Source of the DNA: JBFKAV01 sp041621405
GTDB lineage: Bacteria > Pseudomonadota > Alphaproteobacteria > Rhodobacterales > Rhodobacteraceae
Direction: 5' to 3'
Length of the DNA: 64,000 bases
Assembly (NCBI GenBank): GCA_041621405.1
Contig: JBFKAV010000001.1
Coordinates: 1 to 64,000, forward strand
A model generated the notes under the pieces. That model made no database searches. It was not told where the DNA came from and was given only the letters and a program-made list of their open reading frames with translations. Of the stretch, positions 15,607-22,716 are shown in pieces; the stretch's first letter is position 1, and every line of letters starts with the position of its first letter. A program made the translations under genes and the position numbers.

Positions 15607-16470
15607 ATGCGCACTGCACTTCTCGCCGGGCTTGCCGCCGTTGCCATCGCCGGCACGGCGGAGGCGCAGAGCCCAAGCTTCAACTGCGACCGCGCGCGCT
15701 CCGCGAGCCAGGTCGCCATCTGCAACGACGGCACCCTGGCCCGGCTCGACAGCGAGCACGAGCTCCTGTTCTCGCGCGTTCTCGCCGCTGCCGAGGCCGG
15801 TACCCAGGCGCGGATGCACCGCGAACGCCCGGCGTGGCAGCAGTTCCGCGACCTCTGCGGCCCCGACCGGCTCTGCATCGCCCAGCGCTACAGGGCGCGG
15901 ATCGACGAGCTCAAGGCGCAGGCGAACCCGATCCGGATCATCGGTGAGGTGCCGCGCCGCGAGGGCATCGTGATCGGGCGCATTGTCGACCGGTTCCGCC
16001 CGGTCGAGGTGCCCGACCTGCGCGTCCTCGGGGATGCGCTCGGCGGCGACCGCCCGGTGCTGACCAAGCCGGTGCTGACCCCGCTCGAGGGCTTCGCGGC
16101 GCTGGCGACCCAGGGCGCCGACCCGGGCCCGGAGCCGACGGTGGCGACCGTCGATCCCGATGGCACGATCAAGAAGCCGCTCAGCGACGGGCGGATCGCC
16201 TATTACAACCCGGCGACCGATGCACGCGGCTACATTCTGCCGGACGGCACGGTCACGGCGATCTCGCCGCTGCAGGTGCAGCCCGACGAGCTGCCGGCGC
16301 TGCCCCCGGATTACGCCGGCTGGTCGGAGAGCGTGTCGACGAGCCTCGCGGGGCTGGTCGGCAACCTCCTGACTGTGGCGGAGGCCGAGACGCTCGAGAC
16401 GAACGCGCCGGGCGAATTCTTCGACAGCCTCGACTACCAGTTGAAGATCCTGGCCTTCATCACCGGGTGA
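15607..16470 (+). CDS. Exported LprI/DUF1311-like protein
   Basis: A 287-residue secreted protein. The signal peptide is residues 1-20 (MRTALLAGLAAV..., cleavage AEA|QS). Residues 27-100 match the lysozyme-inhibitor LprI/DUF1311 pattern: FNCDRARSASQVAIC, then LARLDSEHELLFSRVL, RPAWQQFRDLCG and RLCIAQRYRARIDEL, with four cysteines likely forming disulfides. The remaining C-terminal two-thirds has no family I recognise and includes a DPDGTIKKPLSDGRIAYYNP region. AAGGGGG precedes the ATG. The stop overlaps an in-frame GTG of the next gene, so the pair is probably one operon. Lysozyme inhibition is only a family-level possibility. Confidence 0.8.
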   Translation: MRTALLAGLAAVAIAGTAEAQSPSFNCDRARSASQVAICNDGTLARLDSEHELLFSRVLAAAEAGTQARMHRERPAWQQFRDLCGPDRLCIAQRYRARIDELKAQANPIRIIGEVPRREGIVIGRIVDRFRPVEVPDLRVLGDALGGDRPVLTKPVLTPLEGFAALATQGADPGPEPTVATVDPDGTIKKPLSDGRIAYYNPATDARGYILPDGTVTAISPLQVQPDELPALPPDYAGWSESVSTSLAGLVGNLLTVAEAETLETNAPGEFFDSLDYQLKILAFITG

Positions 16471-16496
16471 AGGAGATGGCAGAGCGGAGGGCGAGC

Positions 16497-17114
16497 ATGG
16501 CGCGGGTTCTGGGATGGGTTCTGGCCCTGGGCCTCGCCGCCGGGACGGCGGCGGCGCAGGTCAACGTCGACGGCGGGACGGGGGATCTTCCGGCCGGCGG
16601 CGTCAACCGGGTCGAGGAGTTCCTCGCCGGTGGCGGCGCGGAGGCAATCGCGCCGGGAGAGGCGGAGCTTCTGCACCTCGACGAGGAGGGCCAGGCAGCC
16701 CTGGCGGAATCCCTCGCCGCCTATTACCGCTACCGCACCTCTGGCTTCGAGCACCGCCGCGCGGTGTTCGACTGGCAGCTGCTGTCGTCCAAGGTCATCT
16801 TCGCCGTGGTGATCCTGCTGGTGGCGATAGGAGTGTACTTCTCCTGGCTGCAGTTCATGGCCTCGGGCCAGGCCGGCGGGCCGGCCGGGCCGGCGGCGAA
16901 GGCGGGCGCGACGAAGACAAGGACGGCGGAGGCCGGCCAGGAGGCGGGCGACGAGCGCAAGGGCGGCCGCCTGCGCGACCTGACGAGCAGCTTCAAGGGG
17001 CCGGGCGGCTTCGAGGTGTCCTCGCCGGTGCTCGGCGTGGTCATCCTGGTGATCTCGCTGGCCTTCTTCTACCTCTACCTGGTGCACGTCTACCCGGTGA
17101 CCGAGCTGTTCTAG
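16497..17114 (+). CDS. Unknown secretory/membrane protein with two transmembrane helices
   Basis: A 205-residue protein that I do not recognise. It has a signal peptide or first helix (MARVLGWVLALGLAAGTAAAQ), a periplasmic region of about 65 residues, a transmembrane helix (SSKVIFAVVILLVAIGVYF, about 90-110), a Gly/Ala/Lys-rich cytoplasmic loop, and a final helix (LGVVILVISLAFFYLYLV, about 178-198). ATG 16497 has GGAGGG upstream; in-frame GTG 16467 and ATG 16476 are alternatives, the former overlapping the preceding stop. Coupling to the LprI-like gene suggests a shared envelope role. Its stop overlaps the convergent ygfZ stop by sharing bases. Confidence 0.75.
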   Translation: MARVLGWVLALGLAAGTAAAQVNVDGGTGDLPAGGVNRVEEFLAGGGAEAIAPGEAELLHLDEEGQAALAESLAAYYRYRTSGFEHRRAVFDWQLLSSKVIFAVVILLVAIGVYFSWLQFMASGQAGGPAGPAAKAGATKTRTAEAGQEAGDERKGGRLRDLTSSFKGPGGFEVSSPVLGVVILVISLAFFYLYLVHVYPVTELF

Positions 17115-17866
17115 CCGCGCCAGGCCACCTTGGCCGGGCCGGCCTGCATCTCGCCCGTCGCCCGGTCGAACCTCAAGTAGGCGATGCCGCGCCCGCCCGA
17201 CTGGGTGTAGAGCGTGCCCGCGGGCTTGCTGTCGGCCAGGATTTCGGTGCCGACGGGTGCCGCTCCCTCGATCTCGACCGTCGCGAAGCCCTTGCGGAGC
17301 TCGGTCTTGTGCTTCATCCGCGCGGTGACTTCCTGGCCGACATAGCAGCCCTTCCTGTGATCCACGCCGTTGAGCCGCTCGAAGCCCGCCTCGAGGATGT
17401 AGGTGTCGTCGGGAACGAGCTCGACGCCGCTCTCGGGCACGCAGGCCGCGACGCGGAGCGCGTCCCAGTCGATCTCGGGCGCGCCGCCCCCGGCCTCGGA
17501 ATAGAGCCGCCAGCCGAGCGAGGCATGACGCGGGTCGCCAAGCGCGCCTGCGGGCGCCGGGCCGAGGCCGCGCGAGACCTTGAGCCCGGTCTCGGCGATC
17601 GCCACCTTGGCGCGGAGCTTGTACATCGTGAGGCGCTGCAGGAGCGCGGGCGCGAGCGACGCGGCGACGTCGATCAGGATCGCCTCGCGGCGCTCGGTCA
17701 GGAAGAAATCGGCGAGGTACTTGCCCTGCGGGCTGAGCAGCGCGGCATAGACGAGGCCCACCTTGGCGCGCGCCACGTCGTTCGTGACGAGGCCCTGCAG
17801 GAACTCGAACCGGTCCTCGCCGCTCACCTCGAGAACCTTCCGGTCGTCCGCGCGTTCGCCTGGCAT
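17111..17866 (-). CDS. ygfZ: YgfZ/GcvT-domain folate-binding protein (Fe-S cluster maintenance)
   Basis: A 251-residue tetrahydrofolate-binding protein related to GcvT, involved in assembly or repair of iron-sulfur clusters (IBA57/YgfZ group). The diagnostic KGCYVGQEVTARM motif with its redox-active Cys lies near residue 175. The N-terminal DRFEFLQGLVTNDVA and LSPQGKYLADFFL are typical GcvT-fold segments. Start MPGERADDRKVLEVSG fits the family. Convergent with the unknown membrane gene; the two TAG stops interlock at 17111-17114. Confidence 0.95.
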   Translation of the reverse strand: MPGERADDRKVLEVSGEDRFEFLQGLVTNDVARAKVGLVYAALLSPQGKYLADFFLTERREAILIDVAASLAPALLQRLTMYKLRAKVAIAETGLKVSRGLGPAPAGALGDPRHASLGWRLYSEAGGGAPEIDWDALRVAACVPESGVELVPDDTYILEAGFERLNGVDHRKGCYVGQEVTARMKHKTELRKGFATVEIEGAAPVGTEILADSKPAGTLYTQSGGRGIAYLRFDRATGEMQAGPAKVAWRG

Positions 17867-17923
17867 CGGGGTCTCCTTCGACGCGCAATATAGGCCGCCG
17901 CCGCGCGGCCCGCGAGGGGGGCC

Positions 17924-19681
17924 TCAGGTCTCGCCGAACTGCAGCCGGCAAAGCTCGGCGTAGAGCCCGCCGCGGGCGATCAGCTCGTCGTGGCGGCCCT
18001 CGTCGACGACGCGGCCCTGGTCCATCACGACGATCTTGTCGGCGCTTCGGATGGTCGAGAGCCGGTGGGCGATGACCAGCGTGGTCCGGCCCTCGGAAAG
18101 CTGCTCGAGCGCGGCCTGGACCACGGCCTCGCTGGCCGCGTCGAGCGCCGAGGTGGCCTCGTCGAGCAACAGGATCGGCGTGTCGCGCAGGAGCGCCCGG
18201 GCGATCGCCACGCGCTGGCGCTGGCCGCCCGAGAGGTTCGAGCCACGCGGGCCGGCGGGGCTGTCGAGTCCCTTCGGCAGCTGCGGCAGGAAGTCGGCCA
18301 CGTGGGCGTCCTTCAGCACGCGCTCCAGCGTCGACTCCTCGACGTCGGTGCGCCCGAGCAGGATATTGTCGCGGATCGTCTCGTCGAAGAGAAGCGCATC
18401 CTGGGTGACGACGGAGAAGAGCGCGCGCAGGGCGCCGAGCTCCATCTCGCGGATGTCCTCGCCACCCACGGTGATCCGGCCCGCTTGCGGGTCGACGAGG
18501 CGGGTCAGGACGTTGAAGAGCGTACTCTTGCCCGCGCCCGAGGCGCCGACGATGGCGGTCGTGCGGCCGGCCTCGGCGGTGAAGCTCACGCCGCGCAGCA
18601 CGGGCATGTCGCCGAAGGCAAGCGCCACGTTCTCCACCTTCAGCGTGGTGTCGGGAGACGCCTGCTTCGGCGCCACGGGGGAGAGGATCGTGGGCTCGGT
18701 GTCGAACAGGCGGTAGAGCCGCTCGAGGCTTGCCGCGGCGACCTGCCAGATCCCGGCGATCGCGCCGATCCGGCGCAGCGGCTGGAACGTCAGCGCCATG
18801 GCGGTGAAGAACGACATGAACTCGCCCAGCGTCTTCTCGCCGGCGATGATCTCGCGGCCGCCGACGACCAGGACGAGGAAGAAGCCGACGCCGGTGATCA
18901 CGTCGATCAGCGAGGGGATCACCGCGCGCGAGGCCTCGATCTTCACCTCGGCGGTCACGATGCGGTCGACGATGCCCTCGAAGCGGCCCATCTGGTAGGC
19001 CTCCATGGCGTTGAGCTTGATCGGCACGATGCCGTGAAACACCTCGTCGAGCCGGGTGGAGCGGAGCCCGGAGATCTCGCGCATCGTGCTGGTCTTGCGG
19101 CGGATGTAGCGCTGCGCGGCCGCGGCGGGCGCGATCAGCAGCGGCGCGCCGACGACGGCGAGCAGCGTCCACCAGGGGTCGATCAGCAGCGCCACCGTGG
19201 CGAGCGACAAGAGCGAGACGAAGTCGCGGCCGACGCCGGAGATCAGGACCGACCACACGCCCTGCACGGCGCGGGTGTCGCCCTGCAGCCGCTCCATCAG
19301 CGCGCCGGGGGGATTGGTCTGGAAGAAGGCGGCGTCGAGCCGCAGGAGGTGGCGCAGCAGGTCCACCTGCATCGCGGTGGAGCTCCGCTGGGCGATCCGG
19401 GTGAGCAGGGTCTTGTAGCAGATCGAGGTGATGCCGCGGAGCACGAAGAGCGCGAAGATGCCGCCGCCGACCCACCACATGGCCTCGGTCTGGCCCGCGA
19501 CGAAGACGCGGTCGAACAGGGGCTCGAGCATCCACGAGACGGCGCCGAGGGTGGAGCCCTCGATCATCATCAGCACGAGCGCGAACGCCATCCATCCCTT
19601 GTGATGCCGGAGATAGTCGCGCCAGAGCCGGCCGAAGAGGCGACGCGAGGCGTAGCGGGCGGGATCGGGAAGCTCGGTCAA
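17924..19681 (-). CDS. ABC exporter half-transporter (MsbA/multidrug type)
   Basis: A 585-residue fused permease-ATPase. The N-terminal six-helix type I exporter domain (about 25-315) starts near WMAFALVLMMIEGSTLGAVSW. The nucleotide-binding domain carries Walker A GASGAGKS, the Q-loop in FSVVTQDALLFDETI, signature NLSGGQRQRVAIARALL, Walker B ILLLDEATSAL and H-loop VIAHRLST. Lipid A flippases (MsbA) and drug exporters share this plan, so substrate is uncertain. I place the start at a TTG (19679-19681) with GAAGG upstream, giving LTELPDPARYASRRLFGRLW; longer in-frame starts run into low-quality Arg/Pro-rich sequence. Confidence 0.92.
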   Translation of the reverse strand: MTELPDPARYASRRLFGRLWRDYLRHHKGWMAFALVLMMIEGSTLGAVSWMLEPLFDRVFVAGQTEAMWWVGGGIFALFVLRGITSICYKTLLTRIAQRSSTAMQVDLLRHLLRLDAAFFQTNPPGALMERLQGDTRAVQGVWSVLISGVGRDFVSLLSLATVALLIDPWWTLLAVVGAPLLIAPAAAAQRYIRRKTSTMREISGLRSTRLDEVFHGIVPIKLNAMEAYQMGRFEGIVDRIVTAEVKIEASRAVIPSLIDVITGVGFFLVLVVGGREIIAGEKTLGEFMSFFTAMALTFQPLRRIGAIAGIWQVAAASLERLYRLFDTEPTILSPVAPKQASPDTTLKVENVALAFGDMPVLRGVSFTAEAGRTTAIVGASGAGKSTLFNVLTRLVDPQAGRITVGGEDIREMELGALRALFSVVTQDALLFDETIRDNILLGRTDVEESTLERVLKDAHVADFLPQLPKGLDSPAGPRGSNLSGGQRQRVAIARALLRDTPILLLDEATSALDAASEAVVQAALEQLSEGRTTLVIAHRLSTIRSADKIVVMDQGRVVDEGRHDELIARGGLYAELCRLQFGET

Positions 19682-19811
19682 GGGCGGCCTTCGGCCAGGG
19701 GCGGGGTTGGGCTGGCGGCATAGCGGCTCGGCCCCGGACTGGCAAGCGGCGGCACGTTGACGGCGGCGGGACGCGGCCCTAGGCAAGGCGCGGGGGAGGA
19801 GGGAGGTCCCG

Positions 19812-21011
19812 ATGACGCTGGGCCACGGCCGCCAGATGCTCGCCATTCCGGGTCCCTCGGTGATGCCCGACCGGGTGCTCGCCGCGATGCACCGGGCGGC
19901 GCCCAACATCTACGCCGGCGAGCTGATCGAGATGACCCGCTCGCTGATCCCTGACTTGCGCGAGGTGGCCGGCACGAGGCATGCCGCCACGATCTACATC
20001 GGCAACGGCCACGCGGTGTGGGAGGCCTCGCTCGCCAACGTGCTGAGCCGCGGCGACAGGGTTCTGGTGCCGGCCACCGGCCGCTTCGGCCACGGCTGGG
20101 GCGAGATCGCGCGGCAACTCGGCGCCGAGGTCGAGGTGATCGATTTCGGCAAGCGCGCCCCGGTCGATCCCGACCGGCTCGAGGAGCGGCTCGCGGCCGA
20201 CCGGGACCACGCGATCAATGCGGTGTTGGCGGTGCAGACCGACACCTCGACCTCGGTCCGGAGCGACATCAAGGGCATCCGCGCGGCGCTCGACCGCGCC
20301 GGCCACCCGGCGCTCTTGATGGCCGACTGCATCGCCAGCCTCGCCTGCGACGAGTTCCGGATGGACGACTGGGGCGTCGACGTGACGGTGGCGGCGAGCC
20401 AGAAGGGTCTGATGACGCCGCCGGGGCTCGGCTTCGTCTGGTTCAACCCCAAGGCCGACGCGGCGCGCGAGCGGGCGAATTGCGTGACCGCCCATTGGGA
20501 CTGGCGGCCGCGGGCCAACCCCGAGGAGTACTGGCAGCATTTCCACGGCACCGCGCCCACGCATCACCTCTACGGGCTGCGCGAGGCGCTGACGATGCTC
20601 CTGCGCGAGGAAGGGCTCGAGGCGGCCCTGGCGCGCCACGCCAAGCTCGCCCGCGCCGTCTGGGCGGCCTTCGAGGCCTGGGGCCGGGACGGGCCGGTGG
20701 CGCTGAACGTGGCCGATCCGGGCCATCGCAGCCACGCGGTGACGAGCGCCAGGATCGGTGCGCCGCATGGCACCGCGCTCCGGGAGTGGCTGGCCGAGAA
20801 CGCCGGCGTGACGCTCGGAATCGGCCTTGGTATGGCCCCGCCCGGCGATCCCGCCTGGCACGGCTTCTTCCGGGTGGGCCACATGGGGCATGTGAACGCG
20901 CACATGGTCCTCGGCACGCTTGGCGCGATCGAGGCAGGGATGAAGGGGCTCGGCGTGCCTCATGGGAGGGGAGGGCTCGAAGCGGCAGCGGCGGTGATCG
21001 CCACCGCCTGA
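19812..21011 (+). CDS. Class V PLP aminotransferase (serine/alanine-glyoxylate type)
   Basis: A 399-residue fold-type I aminotransferase of the alanine/serine-glyoxylate group, used in glyoxylate detoxification and the serine cycle. It begins with IPGPSVMPDRVLAAMHRAAP, a typical AGT N-terminus, and has the PLP lysine in VAASQKGLMTPPGL (near residue 200). Also present are GNGHAVWEA (cofactor loop) and FRVGHMGHVN near the C-terminus. GGGAGG lies before the ATG. No other C1 or serine-cycle genes are adjacent, so whether serine or alanine is the donor is undecided. Confidence 0.9.
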   Translation: MTLGHGRQMLAIPGPSVMPDRVLAAMHRAAPNIYAGELIEMTRSLIPDLREVAGTRHAATIYIGNGHAVWEASLANVLSRGDRVLVPATGRFGHGWGEIARQLGAEVEVIDFGKRAPVDPDRLEERLAADRDHAINAVLAVQTDTSTSVRSDIKGIRAALDRAGHPALLMADCIASLACDEFRMDDWGVDVTVAASQKGLMTPPGLGFVWFNPKADAARERANCVTAHWDWRPRANPEEYWQHFHGTAPTHHLYGLREALTMLLREEGLEAALARHAKLARAVWAAFEAWGRDGPVALNVADPGHRSHAVTSARIGAPHGTALREWLAENAGVTLGIGLGMAPPGDPAWHGFFRVGHMGHVNAHMVLGTLGAIEAGMKGLGVPHGRGGLEAAAAVIATA

Positions 21012-21061
21012 TCGCCGGGCGCCAAGGCCCCTCGAAGAGCCTTTGCGCGGGCGGCGATCGC

Positions 21062-21454
21062 TCAGTGGCCCTTCGCCGCCAGCCAATCCTTCATCCAGGC
21101 GATCTCGGCATCCTGCGCGGTGACGATGCCTTCGGCGAGCTTGCGCACTTCGGGGTCGGTCCCGTGTTCGAGCACGATCCGCGCCATCGCCACTGCGCCC
21201 TCGTGGTGCGGGATCATGCCGCGGATGAAATCGACATCGGTGTCGCCAGTTAACTCGATCGCCATCGCCTCGTGCATCCGGTCGTTGGCCTCAAGAAATA
21301 GGCGCATCGCCTCTGTCATCTCGGCTCCGGACATCTGGCTTCCGCCGGCCATCCCGTGAGTGGCATGATCGCCCGCGCCGGTCTCGGCGCCGACCGCGAG
21401 GGGCGTTGCGAGGGCGAGGGCGAGTGCGAGGGCGTTCTTGGGCAAGATGCTCAT
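21062..21454 (-). CDS. DUF305 exported protein
   Basis: A 130-residue exported protein. The signal peptide spans about residues 1-23 (MSILPKNALALALALATPLA). The mature N-terminus is His/Met-rich (GDHATHGMAGGSQMSG). The DUF305 core contains FIRGMIPHHEGAVAMA, with the paired histidines characteristic of this four-helix, ferritin-like family, and EIAWMKDWL at the end. DUF305 proteins often travel with copper-resistance genes, and the His/Met content would suit metal binding, but no copper gene is beside this one. It follows the aminotransferase on the opposite strand. Confidence 0.9.
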   Translation of the reverse strand: MSILPKNALALALALATPLAVGAETGAGDHATHGMAGGSQMSGAEMTEAMRLFLEANDRMHEAMAIELTGDTDVDFIRGMIPHHEGAVAMARIVLEHGTDPEVRKLAEGIVTAQDAEIAWMKDWLAAKGH

Positions 21455-21519
21455 GGCGGTGATCCTTCCGGGGGCTCTCATTGCCGGGAGGAACAGCCTT
21501 CCCACCACTGGAAGGCAAG

Positions 21520-22638
21520 TCACGTGCGCGTGATGACGCGAGCCTCGGACAGCGCCTCCGGCAGCGCCTTCGCAAAGGCGTCGAGATCGGCCTTCCGGCC
21601 GGCGCTGACGCGGATGCAGCGGTCGTGCGGAGCCACGAAGGGCATCCTGACGAAGACGCCGCGCCTGGCCAGCGCCGCCACCGTGGTGCGGGCGAGGGCG
21701 CCGTCGCCGCCGAGGTCGATGGTGACGAAGTTGGTGGCCGAGGGCAGCGGCTCCAGGCCCTCGGCGCGGGCGATCCGTCCGATGCGCGACTTGGCGCGGG
21801 CGACCTCTGCGCGGACATGGGCGAGCCAGCCCCGGTCGTGGAGCGCGGCGAGCGCCCCGGCCTGCGAGATCCGGCACATGCCGAAGTGGTTCCTGACCTT
21901 GTCGAAGGCGGCGATCAGCTCGGCCGCGCCGATCGCGTAGCCGACGCGGGCGCCAGCCATGCCGTAGCCCTTGGAAAAGGTCCGGAACCGGATCACACGG
22001 GGGTCCTCGGCGTCGATCGTCGGCACCGTGTCCTGCGGGGCGAGGTCGACATAGGCCTCGTCGAGGGCGACGAGCGTGCCGTCCGGGATCGCCTCGAAGG
22101 CCGCCTCGAGCGTGGCGGCCGAATGCCAGGAGCCCATCGGGTTGTCCGGATTGGCGAGGTAGACGAGCTTGGCCTGCACCGCGGCGGCCTTGGCCAGCAG
22201 CGCCTCGGGGTCCTCGCGGTCGCCCGCATAGGGCACCTTGTGCAACACCCCGCCATAGCCCGCGACGTGGAAGTTAAAGGTCGGATAGGCGCCGTCGGAG
22301 GTGACCACCGGGTCGCCCGGCTCCACGAGGAGGCGGACGAGGTAGCCCAGGAGCCCGTCGATCCCCTCGCCGACGACGACGTTCTCCGGCGCCACCTCGT
22401 GATGCGCGGCGAGCGCCGCCTTCAGGTCGTGGTTCTCGGGGTCGCCGTACATCCAGGCTTCGCGTGCGGCGCGGGCCATCGCCTCGATCACCTTCGGCGA
22501 GGGGCCGAAGACGGATTCGTTGGCCCCGATCCGGGCGGCGAAGGGGCGGCCGAGCTTGCGCTCCTGCGCCTCGGGACCGACGAAGGGGACCGTGGAGGGC
22601 AGGGCGGCGGCGAGTTTCGTGTAGCGGGGGCCTGGCAT
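21520..22638 (-). CDS. HisC-like class I/II PLP aminotransferase
   Basis: A 372-residue fold-type I aminotransferase similar to histidinol-phosphate aminotransferase. Motifs are ARIGANESVFGPSPK (substrate end), YGDPENHDLKAAL, ANPDNPMGSW (Asn/Pro loop), LDEAYVDLAP (cofactor Asp/Tyr) and the PLP lysine in FRTFSKGYGMAGARVGY (near residue 224). The ANES in place of the usual NENP-type N-terminus suggests a HisC paralogue, so either histidinol phosphate or an aromatic/other amino acid could be the substrate. It lies downstream of valS on the same strand, beyond a repeat. Confidence 0.85.
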   Translation of the reverse strand: MPGPRYTKLAAALPSTVPFVGPEAQERKLGRPFAARIGANESVFGPSPKVIEAMARAAREAWMYGDPENHDLKAALAAHHEVAPENVVVGEGIDGLLGYLVRLLVEPGDPVVTSDGAYPTFNFHVAGYGGVLHKVPYAGDREDPEALLAKAAAVQAKLVYLANPDNPMGSWHSAATLEAAFEAIPDGTLVALDEAYVDLAPQDTVPTIDAEDPRVIRFRTFSKGYGMAGARVGYAIGAAELIAAFDKVRNHFGMCRISQAGALAALHDRGWLAHVRAEVARAKSRIGRIARAEGLEPLPSATNFVTIDLGGDGALARTTVAALARRGVFVRMPFVAPHDRCIRVSAGRKADLDAFAKALPEALSEARVITRT

Positions 22639-22669
22639 GGGGGCCTCTGGTTTGGTGGTAGGGCCGAGG

Positions 22670-22716
22670 GATCTCCACCCCCAACCCCCGAAGGTATTTG
22701 AGACAAGCGGAAGGGG
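22670..22716 (-). repeat. Intergenic repeat, copy 2 (short form)
   Basis: Between valS and the HisC-like gene, the minus strand reads CTTGTCTCAAATACC (22707-22693) followed by TTCGGGGG and a G-rich run. This aligns with the 15-nt core found at 1948, 25688 and 43270. The paired hairpins of the long copies are not present. It starts immediately after the valS stop codon. Confidence 0.5.
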
